A stretch of 64,000 nucleotides of DNA, taken from Thalassobius sp965218685. GTDB lineage: Bacteria > Pseudomonadota > Alphaproteobacteria > Rhodobacterales > Rhodobacteraceae. Shown piece after piece: positions 33,927 through 43,823 of this stretch; position 1 is the stretch's first letter, and every line of letters starts with the position of its first letter. Below the pieces are notes generated by a model. That model had not been told where the DNA came from and ran no database searches. It saw nothing but the letters and a program-made list of their open reading frames with translations. Location: positions 2,108,001 to 2,172,000 of the forward strand of contig NZ_OZ244657.1 of the NCBI RefSeq assembly GCF_965218685.1, read 5' to 3'. The position numbers were made by a program, and so were the translations under genes.

Positions 33927-34772
33927 ATGACAGGCGTCGGATCCCGGAAAATTCTCTTGGGCTTGGTTCTGGCCAGTGTGCTGGCGGGCTGCAGCGCCGG
34001 AGGAAAGGTCAACAGGGGGGATGTGGATCTTGAACTCTACACCGCCGAGCAGATCTTTGGCCGCGGCGAATTCGAGCTGGAGCGAAAGCGCCCCGCCGAT
34101 GCCGCCAGGTATTTCAGCGAGATCGAGCGCCTTTATCCCTATTCCGACTGGGCCAAGCGCGCGTTGATCATGCAGGCCTTTGCCCATCACGGGGCCAAGG
34201 AATACGAAGAAAGCCGTGCAGCTGCGCAGCGCTATGTTGATTTCTATCCGGCTTCGGATGACGCGGCTTATGCGCAGTATATTCTGGCGCTCAGCTATTA
34301 TGACCAAATTGACGATGTGGGCCGTGATCAGGGTCTGACCTTTCAGGCGCTGCAAGCATTGCGTACCGTGATCGAGCGTTACCCTGACACCGAGTATGCA
34401 CGTTCGGCAATTTTGAAGTTTGATCTGGCCTTTGATCATCTGGCAGGCAAGGAAATGGAGGTCGGCCGCTATTATTTGCGCCGCGACCATTATGCCGCCG
34501 CGATCAATCGCTTCCGTGTCGTGGTCGAGGATTTCCAGACCACCAGCCACACCCCTGAGGCCCTGCATCGTCTGGTCGAGGCTTATCTGTCGCTGGGTCT
34601 GACCGCCGAGGCGCAGACCGCCGGTGCCATTTTGGGCCATAACTTCCAGTCGACCGAATGGTACGAGGCATCCTACAAGTTGCTGACCGCTCGCGGTCTG
34701 GAGCTGAAATCGCGCGGCGACAACTGGCTGGCCAGGGTCTATCGTCAGATGATCAAGGGCCAGTGGCTCTGA
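33927..34772 (+). CDS. bamD: Outer membrane assembly lipoprotein BamD (ComL)
   Basis: This 281-residue lipoprotein is part of the BAM complex that inserts beta-barrel proteins in the outer membrane. It has a signal sequence with lipobox LAGC (Cys22 lipidated), then TPR-like helical repeats: YTAEQIFGRGEFELERKRPADAARYF, RLYPYSDWAKRALIMQ and RYPDTEYARSAILKFD are typical BamD segments. The gene lies between lpxC and recN, the common alphaproteobacterial order. recN follows after 21 bases. Confidence 0.95.
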   Translation: MTGVGSRKILLGLVLASVLAGCSAGGKVNRGDVDLELYTAEQIFGRGEFELERKRPADAARYFSEIERLYPYSDWAKRALIMQAFAHHGAKEYEESRAAAQRYVDFYPASDDAAYAQYILALSYYDQIDDVGRDQGLTFQALQALRTVIERYPDTEYARSAILKFDLAFDHLAGKEMEVGRYYLRRDHYAAAINRFRVVVEDFQTTSHTPEALHRLVEAYLSLGLTAEAQTAGAILGHNFQSTEWYEASYKLLTARGLELKSRGDNWLARVYRQMIKGQWL

Positions 34773-34793
34773 CCCAATCACAAAGGTGAAGGC

Positions 34794-36443
34794 ATGCTGC
34801 GCAGCCTGGAAATCCGCGATTTGTTGATCATTGACCGGCTGGAGCTTGAATTTCAGCCGGGCCTGAACGTGCTGACTGGGGAAACCGGTGCGGGTAAATC
34901 CATCCTTCTGGACGCGTTGGGCTTTGTCCTGGGCTGGCGTGGACGGGCCGAGCTGGTCCGTGCAGGCGCTGAACAGGGCGAAGTTCTGGCCGAATTTGCA
35001 CTGCCTGAAGGACACGCCGCGCATGCCGTCTTGCAAGAGGCCGGCCTGCCCTCGGGGGACGAGCTGATCCTGCGCCGGGTGAATCGTAAGGACGGGCGCA
35101 AGACCGCGTGGGTGAACGACCGGCGCTGCTCGGGCGAGGTGTTGCGCGCGCTGTCGGACACATTGATTGAACTGCATGGTCAGCACGATGATCGCGGCCT
35201 GCTGGACCCGCGCGGCCACATGGCCTTGCTGGACGAATTCGGCAGCTATGATGCCCTGCGCGCGGACGTGCGAGCCGCTTGGCGTGATGCCTCGGCCCGC
35301 CGGAAGACCCTGAGCAAGGCCGAGGCCGCCTTGGCCGAGGTCCGCAAGGAAGAGGAATTCCTGCGTCACGCGGTGGATGAGCTGGACAAATTGGCTCCCG
35401 AGCCGGGCGAGGAAAGCCAGCTGGACGCGCAGCGCCGCATGATGCAGGGCGCCGAGAAGATCCGCGAAGATGTCATGCGCGCGCTGAGCCTGTTGGGCAA
35501 TGATGGTGCCGAAAGCGCGATGGGTGACGCGATCCGATGGCTGGAAGGTGTGGCCGACAAGGCCGAGGGCACGCTGGACGCCCCGATCGAGGCGCTTGGC
35601 CGCTCGTTTTCCGAATTGTCAGATGCGGTTTCAGGTGTGGAATCGGCGCTGGATACACTGAACTTCAACCCTTACGATCTTGAGCAGGCAGAAGAGCGCC
35701 TGTTCGCCATTCGCGCCGCAGCGCGCAAGCACAGCGTTCTGCCCGATGATTTGGGCGCATTCGCGGATGATTTACGTGGCAAACTGCATGCCCTGGATCA
35801 GGGGGATGCCGACTTGGGCCGTCTGAAGGCGGAACTATCCGCAGCCGAAGCGCATTACACCTCTTTGACAGCGCAGCTAAGCGCCGCGCGGACCAAATCC
35901 GCCAAAGCGCTGGACAAGGCAGTTGCGGGCGAACTGGCCCCGCTAAAGATGGAACGCGCGGTGTTCCAGACTCAGATCACCCCGGCCGATCAGGGCCCAG
36001 AGGGTGCAGACACGGTAGCATTTACGGTAGCCACCAACCCCGGTGCGCCCTCGGGGCCGTTGGCCAAGATTGCCTCGGGCGGAGAGCTGAGCCGGTTCCT
36101 GTTGGCCCTGAAAGTATGCCTGAGCCAGCAGCAATCGGGCATCACCATGATCTTTGATGAGATTGACCGCGGTGTTGGCGGCGCAACCGCCGATGCGGTG
36201 GGCCGACGTCTGGCTGCGCTGGCAGCGGATGGGCAGGTGCTGGTTGTGACCCACTCGCCCCAGGTGGCGGCCCTGGGCGCGCATCACTGGCGGGTCGAAA
36301 AACGGGTTCAGAACGAGGTAACGACCTCGACCGTGGTGCCGTTGACCGCCGAGGATCGCGTGGACGAGATCGCGCGCATGGTGTCCGGCGACACAATCAC
36401 CCCCGAGGCGCGCGGCGCGGCTAAGGCGCTGCTGGCCGGGTAA
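34794..36443 (+). CDS. recN: DNA repair protein RecN
   Basis: This 549-residue SMC-like ATPase acts in double-strand break repair. It has the N-terminal Walker A region LNVLTGETGAGKSILLDAL, then a coiled coil from about residue 150 to 380 with two arms (KAEAALAEVRKEEEFL), and the C-terminal signature ASGGELSRFLLALK plus Walker B TMIFDEIDRGVGG and the H-loop VVTHSPQVA. The length is normal. It ends 6 bases before the stop of the convergent FAD oxidase gene. Confidence 0.96.
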   Translation: MLRSLEIRDLLIIDRLELEFQPGLNVLTGETGAGKSILLDALGFVLGWRGRAELVRAGAEQGEVLAEFALPEGHAAHAVLQEAGLPSGDELILRRVNRKDGRKTAWVNDRRCSGEVLRALSDTLIELHGQHDDRGLLDPRGHMALLDEFGSYDALRADVRAAWRDASARRKTLSKAEAALAEVRKEEEFLRHAVDELDKLAPEPGEESQLDAQRRMMQGAEKIREDVMRALSLLGNDGAESAMGDAIRWLEGVADKAEGTLDAPIEALGRSFSELSDAVSGVESALDTLNFNPYDLEQAEERLFAIRAAARKHSVLPDDLGAFADDLRGKLHALDQGDADLGRLKAELSAAEAHYTSLTAQLSAARTKSAKALDKAVAGELAPLKMERAVFQTQITPADQGPEGADTVAFTVATNPGAPSGPLAKIASGGELSRFLLALKVCLSQQQSGITMIFDEIDRGVGGATADAVGRRLAALAADGQVLVVTHSPQVAALGAHHWRVEKRVQNEVTTSTVVPLTAEDRVDEIARMVSGDTITPEARGAAKALLAG

Positions 36444-36449
36444 TCAGAC

Positions 36450-37823
36450 TTAGTTTCCCGGCACCAGTTTGCCCGGGTTCATGATGTTTTGCGGGTCCAG
36501 TGCGCGTTTCAGCTGCCCCATGACATCCCAAGCCTCGCCATGTTCGGCGACCATGTATTTTTTCTTGCCGACGCCGATGCCGTGCTCGCCCGTGGCCGTG
36601 CCGCCCATGGCCAGCGCGCGCTGGACCATGCGGTGCGACAGATCCTCGACCGCCTTAGCCTCGGTGGGGTTTTCATCGTCAAACAGCAGGATGGCGTGGA
36701 AATTTCCGTCGCCAACATGACCCAGAATCGGCCCGGTGATTGGTGAGGCTGCGATGTCGTCGCGGGTCTCGTTCACCGCATCTGCAAGGCGCGAGATCGG
36801 CACGCAGATGTCCGTCACCAGCGCCTTCGCCCCCGGCTTGGAGGCCAGAACGGCCCAATGCGCATGGTGGCGCATGGTCCACAAGGCGGTGCGATCTTCG
36901 GGTTTGGTGGCCCATTCAAAGCCCTTGGCACCGTGATCGGCCACGATATCGCCAAAGGTTTCGGCCTGTTCTTCTACGCCGGCTTCCGAGCCGTGAAACT
37001 CGACCATCAGGTGCGGGCATTCAGGCATGTTGGACCCCGAATAACCATTGAAAGCCGCCGCAGTGGCCGCGTCCACAAATTCGATCCGGGCCATAGGAAT
37101 GCCCATCTGGATGGTGTCGATCACGGCGTTCACCGCATCCTCGAGCCGGTCGAAGGCGCAAACGGCGGCGGTGATCGCCTCGGGCTGGCCCCGCAGGCGC
37201 AGTGTCAGTTCGGTGATCAGGCCCAGTGTCCCCTCGGCGCCCACGAACATGCCGGTCAGATCATAGCCTGCGCTGGATTTGCGTGCGCGGGTGCCGGTGC
37301 GGATGATCCGTCCGTCGGCGGTGACCACCTGCAGGCCAAGTACATTGTCCCGCATCGTGCCATAGCGCACCGCCGTGGTGCCGCTGGCTCGGGTCGATGC
37401 CATCCCTCCGATCGAGGCATTGGCGCCCGGATCAACCGGGAAAAACAGCCCTGTGGCACGCAGATCGGTGTTCAGCTCTTCTCGGGTGATGCCGGGCTGA
37501 ACCGAGACATCCATGTCCTCGGGTGAAAGGCGTAAAATCTTGTTCATCTCGCGAAAATCGACGCTAATACCACCCGAAAACGCCTGGGCCTGACCTTCAA
37601 GCGAGGTGCCAGCCCCCCAGGCAACCACCGGACAGTCGTTGCGCGCGCAAATCTTGACGATCTCGCTGACCTCCTCGGTAGAGCGGGGGTAAACGACGCC
37701 ATCGGGGGGCGTAAGCGGGAAATGCGTCTCAGAAGCACCATGTTGCTCCAGATCGGACTTGGAGCGGCTTAGGCGTTGGCCTAGTAAGTTAGTAAGCTCT
37801 TCAAGTGCGGTCTGGATGGTCAT
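36450..37823 (-). CDS. FAD-binding 2-hydroxyacid oxidase (GlcD / D-lactate dehydrogenase type)
   Basis: This 457-residue flavoprotein of the PCMH/VAO family oxidises a D-2-hydroxy acid such as D-lactate or glycolate. The FAD domain has VYPRSTEEVSEIVKICAR, VAWGAGTSLEGQAQ and NASIGGMASTRASGTTAVRYG. The C-terminal FAD-oxidase domain has GHVGDGNFHAILL and TGEHGIGVGKKKYM. The substrate is uncertain. The start at 37823 has GGAGGA 5 bases upstream. The gene is divergent from the ClC channel gene with 86 bases between. Confidence 0.92.
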   Translation of the reverse strand: MTIQTALEELTNLLGQRLSRSKSDLEQHGASETHFPLTPPDGVVYPRSTEEVSEIVKICARNDCPVVAWGAGTSLEGQAQAFSGGISVDFREMNKILRLSPEDMDVSVQPGITREELNTDLRATGLFFPVDPGANASIGGMASTRASGTTAVRYGTMRDNVLGLQVVTADGRIIRTGTRARKSSAGYDLTGMFVGAEGTLGLITELTLRLRGQPEAITAAVCAFDRLEDAVNAVIDTIQMGIPMARIEFVDAATAAAFNGYSGSNMPECPHLMVEFHGSEAGVEEQAETFGDIVADHGAKGFEWATKPEDRTALWTMRHHAHWAVLASKPGAKALVTDICVPISRLADAVNETRDDIAASPITGPILGHVGDGNFHAILLFDDENPTEAKAVEDLSHRMVQRALAMGGTATGEHGIGVGKKKYMVAEHGEAWDVMGQLKRALDPQNIMNPGKLVPGN

Positions 37824-37909
37824 GGGTATCCTCCGGATGGTGCGTAGAAACACTAGGCTATGCGGGCGATGCCGAAAAGGGAATATCGCCGCCAGCGCGG
37901 AGATGGTTA

Positions 37910-39598
37910 ATGCCGTTGCAACTTGGGAAAGTCCTGGCCTCGGCCGCAGCGCAATCGGTGCAAGCCGGACGCGATGCAATTGGCTTGGTGCGCCGACAGG
38001 GGCCCAGCCAGTTCCAGTTCTGGCTGATCGCGCTGGCCATCGGTGTTGCTGCTGGTTTAGCGGCGCTGTTTTTCCGCAAGGGAATCGACTGGCTGCAGTC
38101 CACGCTTTACGGCACCGAGGATGTTGCCCATCTGCACAGCCATGCTGAGTCTCTGCCGTGGTTTTGGATTCTCATGCTGCCGATCTTGGGCGGTCTGATC
38201 ACCGGCGTGGTGCTGCATGTGTTCACCCCCGACGGGCGTGTTCGGTCGGTCGCTGACGTGATCGAGGGTGCGGCCATGCATGACGGCCGGGTCGAGGGCA
38301 AGGCGGGCATTGCCTCGGCCTTTGCGTCACTGGTGACGCTGTCCACGGGCGGCTCGACCGGCCGCGAGGGGCCGGTGGTGCACATGGCCTCGGTCATTTC
38401 GTCCTGGGTCAGCGAAAGGCTGCACGCGGATGGGATCACCGGGCGTGATCTGCTGGGCTGCGCCGTAGCGGCGGCTGTTTCCGCCAGTTTCAACGCGCCC
38501 ATCGCCGGGGCGCTTTTCGCGCTAGAGGTGGTGTTGCGCCATTTCGCAGTGCACGCTTTTGCGCCCATCGTGATCGCCAGCGTGGCGGGTACCGTCATCA
38601 ACCGGCTTGAATTTGGCGGGGTCACTGAATTTCATCTTCCCGAAGGCAACACCTTGGAATTTTACGTGGAATTACCCGCCTTCCTGATGCTGGGACTGCT
38701 GTGCGGCTTTGTTGCCTTTATCCTGATGCGTGCCGTTTTTATTGCCGAGGACGTGGGCAACCAAATTCAGGCTGGCACGAAAATGCCTCGTTGGATGCGG
38801 CCTGCGCTGGCAGGTGCTCTGCTTGGCGGACTGGCGATTGCCTTTCCGCATATCATTGGCGTTGGGTATGAGACGACGTCGGCCGCGTTGACTGGGCAGC
38901 TGTTGTGGCACGAAGCGATCGTCTTTGCCGTGCTCAAGGTCATCGCCGTGGCCATCACCATGGCAGGCCGGATGGGGGGTGGCATGTTTTCCCCCGCGCT
39001 GATGGTGGGGGCGTTGACCGGGCTGGCCTTTGGCCTGATTGCCACCGGCGTTTTCCCCGAGGTTTCGGGCTCGCATACGCTGTATGCCTTGGCGGGGATG
39101 GGGGCTGTTGCGGCCGCCGTTCTGGGTGCACCAATCTCGACCACCATGATCGTGTTTGAATTGACCGGCGACTGGCAAACCGGGCTTGCGGTGATGGTGG
39201 CCGTGTCGCTGTCCACGGCGCTGGCCTCGCGTCTTGTGGATCGGTCCTTCTTTTTGACGCAGCTGGAACGGCGCGATATTCACCTGGCTGCGGGACCTCA
39301 GGCCTATCTGCTGGCGATGTTCCGCGCCGATACGCTGATGCGCAAACCACAGGATCCGGGTGCGGCCGATCCCCAGCGCTGCGCCGAGATGGTCGAGGAT
39401 GGTATCTTTATCCACGCCCATGCCACGCTGGAACAAGCCATGCCTCTGTTTGAAAAGGCGGGCACGCCATTCCTGCCCGTGATTGCCAAGCCTGAAAACG
39501 ACGAAGCGCCCCGAATTCAGGGCGCTCTGTTTCATGTCGATGCGCTAAAGGCGTTTAACCGCGCCTTGGCCGCAACCGCGGCCGAGGAACATTCTTAA
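37910..39598 (+). CDS. ClC family chloride channel/transporter
   Basis: This 562-residue membrane protein has about ten to twelve hydrophobic segments. Family marks are STGGSTGREGPVVHMAS (selectivity-filter loop), FNAPIAGALFALEVVLRHF and GGMFSPALMVGALTG. The last 100 or so residues form a soluble tail that may be a degenerate CBS region. Channel or exchanger type is not certain from reading. The ATG at 37910 is preceded by CGGAG. The stop overlaps that of the convergent DUF427 gene in a TTAA palindrome. Confidence 0.93.
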   Translation: MPLQLGKVLASAAAQSVQAGRDAIGLVRRQGPSQFQFWLIALAIGVAAGLAALFFRKGIDWLQSTLYGTEDVAHLHSHAESLPWFWILMLPILGGLITGVVLHVFTPDGRVRSVADVIEGAAMHDGRVEGKAGIASAFASLVTLSTGGSTGREGPVVHMASVISSWVSERLHADGITGRDLLGCAVAAAVSASFNAPIAGALFALEVVLRHFAVHAFAPIVIASVAGTVINRLEFGGVTEFHLPEGNTLEFYVELPAFLMLGLLCGFVAFILMRAVFIAEDVGNQIQAGTKMPRWMRPALAGALLGGLAIAFPHIIGVGYETTSAALTGQLLWHEAIVFAVLKVIAVAITMAGRMGGGMFSPALMVGALTGLAFGLIATGVFPEVSGSHTLYALAGMGAVAAAVLGAPISTTMIVFELTGDWQTGLAVMVAVSLSTALASRLVDRSFFLTQLERRDIHLAAGPQAYLLAMFRADTLMRKPQDPGAADPQRCAEMVEDGIFIHAHATLEQAMPLFEKAGTPFLPVIAKPENDEAPRIQGALFHVDALKAFNRALAATAAEEHS

Positions 39599-39939
39599 AG
39601 GCGTTCCACCGCCAGCGTGTCCGAGGGGTAGAAGGCCAGATAGCCCTTGATGCGCTCGGCCGCGTCCAGCGGGGCCTCATAGCTCCAGGCTGCGTCTTTC
39701 AGGGTGGTCGACTTTGTCACGATCGAATAATGCGAAGCGTCACCTTTTTTCGGGCAATGCGTCACCTTTTCGGTCTTGTCCAAGAAGGCCATGGCAATAT
39801 CATCGCGCGGGAAATACACCACCGAGGCCAGACCTTCTTCGTTCAATTCCAATGCTTTACGGGTTTCACCCAGCACGGCACCGCCTGCGCGCACCACCCA
39901 GGTGCCCTCGGCGTTGCGAATTGTCATATCTTTGCTCAT
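39595..39939 (-). CDS. DUF427 domain-containing protein
   Basis: This 114-residue protein matches the DUF427 family throughout: GTWVVRAGGAVLGETRKALELNE, VVYFPRDDIAM, HCPKKGDASHYSI and AWSYEAPLDAAERIKGYLAFYP. The fold is a small beta domain and the function is unknown. It ends tail to tail with the ClC gene, overlapping by 4 bases (TTAA). An upstream ATG at 39939 is used; a second in-frame ATG is four codons on. Confidence 0.9.
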   Translation of the reverse strand: MSKDMTIRNAEGTWVVRAGGAVLGETRKALELNEEGLASVVYFPRDDIAMAFLDKTEKVTHCPKKGDASHYSIVTKSTTLKDAAWSYEAPLDAAERIKGYLAFYPSDTLAVERL

Positions 39940-39993
39940 TGTCCGTCTCCCGGAGTTTTTCGGGTTATCTACCGCATTTATGACAGGCAGATG

Positions 39994-41796
39994 TCACAGT
40001 GGTTCTGTAGCGTCGCGCAACCATATCGCAGCTGCCTCGGTTAACCGAGGGACGATTTTGTCGCGGCAGGCCAAGTGATAGTCATTTAGCCAGTCGATTT
40101 CGTCTTGGGACAGCAAACTAACGTCAATCAAACTGCGGTCAATCGGGACAAATGTCAGGGTTTCAAAGTTGTGCATGGGGCGGTCGTCGGCGCCTTTCAG
40201 CGCGGGGGCGTCCTGCACCACGATCAGGTTTTCGATGCGGATGCCAAAGGCGCCTTCGCGGTAGTATCCAGGCTCGTTCGACAGGATCATTCCGGGCTTC
40301 AGCGGCACCGAGGAGACCCGGCTTAGGCGTTGTGGGCCTTCGTGGACGCACAGGTAAACGCCGACGCCATGGCCCGTGCCGTGGTTATAATCCAGCCCGG
40401 CTTGCCAAAGCGGATAACGCGCGATCGCATCCAAATCACGGCCCGCAAGACCGCGTGGGAAACGCAGGCGCGAAATGCCGATCATGCCTTTCAGAACGCG
40501 AGTAAAGCAGGCCTTTTCTTCGGTACCGACCGTGCCAACGGGCAGGGTGCGGGTGATGTCCGTGGTGCCATTCAGGTATTGCCCGCCGCTGTCCAGCACC
40601 AGCAGCTGCCCATCCAGCAACCGCGCATTGGTGTTTTCGGTGACGCGATAGTGGATCACCGCGCCGTTCGCCCCTGTACCCGAGATCGTGTCAAAGCTGA
40701 TGTCCAGCAAGGCACCAGTGGCACGGCGGTGTTCCTCAAGGGCCTTGACGACGTCGATTTCTGTCAGGGTTCCAGGGGCTTGGGCGTGGAACCAGGCCAG
40801 GAACTCGCACATGGCAGCGGCATCGGTCAGGTGGGCATTGCGCGTGGCGGCGATCTCGGCCTCTGATTTGCAGGCTTTTGGCAGCACGCAAGGGTCTTGC
40901 GCCCACGCGATCTGGACACCGGCCTCGGATAGCTCGCGCTGCAACTGATAGGGGGCTGTTTCCCTGTCCAGACGCACCGGCCCGGTTCGCGACCGAACCG
41001 CTGCCGCAAAGGCCGAGGGCGGGCGCAGCGTGACCTCGGGGCCCAGATGTTCGCGCAGGTTCCCATCCAGCTTGGCCGGGTCAACGAACAGGGACAGGTG
41101 ACCGGTGTCATGCAGAATGGCAAAGCAATGGGGCACCGGGTTGCGCTGAATGTCCGAACCGCGAATGTTCAGCAGCCAGGCAATGGAATCGGGCAGGGTC
41201 AGAACCGCGGATTCCTGTCCTGCGGTGCGCAAGAGCGCGGCAATGCGCGCCCGTTTCGCCGCGTGATCCACGCCGGCCAGATCGTCGGGATAGGCAGTGA
41301 TGGGCCCCAGCGGCGGCGCGGGCTGATCGGGCCAGATGCGATCCACCAGATTGGCGCAAGCAAGCAGCGAAATGCCCGAGCCGTTCAGCATTTGCTCAAG
41401 CTCTTCGATCTCGTCTACGCTGTGCAGCCAAGGATCAAAGCCAACTTGACCTCCGTCCGGCAACTGCTTCAACAACCAATCACCCAGGCGGGTCTCGGGC
41501 CAGGGGACGGGCTGGAAATGATCCAGATCGACCTGGGCTTTGACCTGCGTGCGATAACGGCCGTCGATGAAAACACCCGCTGCGTTACGCAGCGCCGCAC
41601 AGAATCCCGCCGAGCCGGTAAAGCCCGTCAGCCAGGACAAGCGTTCGTCGCGCGGGGCGACATATTCGCCCTGATGCACATCCGAGCGGGGGATCAGGAA
41701 ACCGGTCAGGCCATCATGTTCCAGCTGAGTACGCAGCTGCGCCAAACGGGCCGGACCCTGGCTGGGGTCCGCGCTTTCGGTGAAACTCTGGAACAT
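39994..41796 (-). CDS. M24B family aminopeptidase P (Xaa-Pro aminopeptidase)
   Basis: This 600-residue metallopeptidase of the three-domain aminopeptidase P type removes the N-terminal residue before proline. Two N-terminal creatinase-like domains (about 1-300, SDVHQGEYVAPRDERLSWLTGFTGSAG) precede the catalytic pita-bread domain. Metal ligands are visible in LDSGGQYLNGTTDITRT (two Asp), HGTGHGVG (His), SNEPGYY (Glu) and RIENL (Glu). The gene follows cobT by 13 bases on the same strand, so it is likely co-transcribed. Confidence 0.94.
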   Translation of the reverse strand: MFQSFTESADPSQGPARLAQLRTQLEHDGLTGFLIPRSDVHQGEYVAPRDERLSWLTGFTGSAGFCAALRNAAGVFIDGRYRTQVKAQVDLDHFQPVPWPETRLGDWLLKQLPDGGQVGFDPWLHSVDEIEELEQMLNGSGISLLACANLVDRIWPDQPAPPLGPITAYPDDLAGVDHAAKRARIAALLRTAGQESAVLTLPDSIAWLLNIRGSDIQRNPVPHCFAILHDTGHLSLFVDPAKLDGNLREHLGPEVTLRPPSAFAAAVRSRTGPVRLDRETAPYQLQRELSEAGVQIAWAQDPCVLPKACKSEAEIAATRNAHLTDAAAMCEFLAWFHAQAPGTLTEIDVVKALEEHRRATGALLDISFDTISGTGANGAVIHYRVTENTNARLLDGQLLVLDSGGQYLNGTTDITRTLPVGTVGTEEKACFTRVLKGMIGISRLRFPRGLAGRDLDAIARYPLWQAGLDYNHGTGHGVGVYLCVHEGPQRLSRVSSVPLKPGMILSNEPGYYREGAFGIRIENLIVVQDAPALKGADDRPMHNFETLTFVPIDRSLIDVSLLSQDEIDWLNDYHLACRDKIVPRLTEAAAIWLRDATEPL

Positions 41797-41809
41797 GGGG
41801 TCTCCGATG

Positions 41810-43684
41810 TTAGCTGGCCTTCTTGATGCCGATCATGCGGGCGCGGGCGCGCGGGTCCTGGTCAAACAGGGCAGCCAGTTGCTCGGTCATCGCACCGGCC
41901 AATTGCTCGACATCGGTGATGGTCACCGCATGCTGGTAATACCGTGTCACGTCGTGGCCAATGCCGATGGCAATCAGCTCGACCAGTTTACGTTTTTCCA
42001 CCATCGAGATCACGTCCCGCAAGTGTTTTTCCAGGTAATTCGCGGGGTTAACGGACAAAGTTGAATCGTCAACCGGCGCCCCATCCGAGATCACCATCAA
42101 GATTTTCCGCTGCTCGGGCCGGGCCAGCATTCGCCGATGAGCCCATTCCAACGCCTCGCCGTCGATGTTTTCCTTCAGCAGGCCCTCTTTCATCATAAGG
42201 CCCAGATTGTTGCGGGTCCGGCGCATGGGGGCGTCGGCCTTTTTGTAGATGATATGGCGCAGATCATTCAGACGGCCGGGCTGTTGCGGGCGCCCATCGG
42301 CCAGCCATTTTTCACGGCTTTGCCCACCCTTCCAGGCACGGGTGGTAAAGCCCAGAACCTCGACCTTGACGTCGCACCGTTCCAGCGTCCGGGCCAGAAC
42401 ATCGGCGCAGATCGCGGCGATGGAAATCGGCCGTCCCCGCATCGAGCCCGAGTTGTCCAGTAGCAGCGTCACCACGGTATCGCGGAACTCGGTGTCTTTT
42501 TCGACCTTGAAGGACAGGGGCGTTGTGGGGTTGGCCACCACGCGGGCCAGGCGGCCTGCGTCCAGAATGCCTTCTTCCATGTCGAACAACCACGAGCGGT
42601 TTTGCTGGGCCTGAAGGCGTCGTTGCAACTTGTTGGCCAGACGGCCCACGGCGCCTTTCAGCGGCTCAAGCTGTTGATCCAGATAGGTCCGCAAACGTTC
42701 CAGTTCGGCAGGCTCGGCCAGATCTTCGGCGGCAATCTCTTCGTCCTGATCGGTGTTGAACGCGGTATAATTGGGGTCGGCATCCGACAGTGGAGCAGGG
42801 GGCGGGGGCTCGAGCGGCGCGTCGCCTTCAGGCAGTTCGGTCTCGTCTGACATTTCCTCGTCGGCCATGTCATCGGTGGTGACCTGCGCTTCCGAGCTGT
42901 CCTGCGTTTCGTCCTGAGACTGTTCGGGGTCGGCCTCGGCGTCCTGATCGTCCTGGTCGTCCTGGCCGCTGGAATCGGGATCCTGTTCCTCTTCGGCGCT
43001 GTCTTCTGCGTCGTCCTGATCTTCTTCTTCAGGCTCGTCCGGGTCGTCGCCCAATTGATCGCCATAGCCCAGATCCTCGATGATCTGGCGGGCGAACTTG
43101 GCAAACTCGGTCTGGTCCGACAGCTTTTCCTGCAGCTCCTCAAGCGTGCCGCCTGCCTGATCCTCGATGAAACCGCTCCACAATTCCAACACGTTCCGGG
43201 CGGCGGGGGGCATCTCGCGGCCGGTGGCCAGCTGACGGATCATATAGCCCGCAGCGACGGCCAGCGGTGCATCGGCCGTCTGCTTGATCTGGTCATAGCC
43301 TTTGCGCAGGGCCTCGGTTTCGATCTTGGCGTCGATGTTGCCTGCGGTGCCGGGCATGTCGCGTGCGCCCATTGCCTCGCAGCGGGCGGTTTCCATCGCC
43401 TCATACAGGCTGCGCGCCATGTCACCCGGGGGCGCATAGCGATCGTGCACGGCGTTGTCGTGATATTTGCGCTGCATGGCCAGGGCATCCGCGGTGCCAC
43501 GCGCGAGCAGCACCTCGTCGCGCGTCATCCGGCGCGTCACCTGAGGCAGGCGCATTGTATCGCCCGAAATCCCGGCCGGATCGACCGAGTAATTCACGTT
43601 CAGATCGGCGTCATCAGCCAGCACCTTGGTTGCTTCTGCAAGGGCTTTCTTGAACGGATCTGCAGGGTTGTCGTTTTTTTTCAT
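41810..43684 (-). CDS. cobT: Aerobic cobaltochelatase subunit CobT
   Basis: This 624-residue subunit of the CobNST complex helps insert cobalt into hydrogenobyrinate diamide in aerobic vitamin B12 synthesis. It has a helical N-terminal half, then a very acidic Asp/Glu/Gln-rich linker (about 220-300), then a C-terminal von Willebrand A domain with the MIDAS motif DNSGSMRGRPIS. CobT works with the AAA+ CobS encoded at 44354-45325, from which it is separated by one small gene. Start codon context is normal. Confidence 0.95.
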   Translation of the reverse strand: MKKNDNPADPFKKALAEATKVLADDADLNVNYSVDPAGISGDTMRLPQVTRRMTRDEVLLARGTADALAMQRKYHDNAVHDRYAPPGDMARSLYEAMETARCEAMGARDMPGTAGNIDAKIETEALRKGYDQIKQTADAPLAVAAGYMIRQLATGREMPPAARNVLELWSGFIEDQAGGTLEELQEKLSDQTEFAKFARQIIEDLGYGDQLGDDPDEPEEEDQDDAEDSAEEEQDPDSSGQDDQDDQDAEADPEQSQDETQDSSEAQVTTDDMADEEMSDETELPEGDAPLEPPPPAPLSDADPNYTAFNTDQDEEIAAEDLAEPAELERLRTYLDQQLEPLKGAVGRLANKLQRRLQAQQNRSWLFDMEEGILDAGRLARVVANPTTPLSFKVEKDTEFRDTVVTLLLDNSGSMRGRPISIAAICADVLARTLERCDVKVEVLGFTTRAWKGGQSREKWLADGRPQQPGRLNDLRHIIYKKADAPMRRTRNNLGLMMKEGLLKENIDGEALEWAHRRMLARPEQRKILMVISDGAPVDDSTLSVNPANYLEKHLRDVISMVEKRKLVELIAIGIGHDVTRYYQHAVTITDVEQLAGAMTEQLAALFDQDPRARARMIGIKKAS

Positions 43685-43823
43685 GACACGGGCGCCGGGC
43701 GTTAAAAATATCGTTGCCGCACCCTAATCCGGGCCGGGCCGATTGACCAGTCTTCGCGGGCGTCCCGTTGGGTCGGATGTGGGGCAATGACCTTAGGTGC
43801 AGGCGCAATGGGCAGCGGTTGCT

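Noticed and set aside
36435..36462. GCCGGG/CCCGGC hairpin between recN and the FAD oxidase gene as a bidirectional terminator
   Set aside because: Only a 6-bp stem with a 16-base loop, inside both coding ends and without a U-tract.
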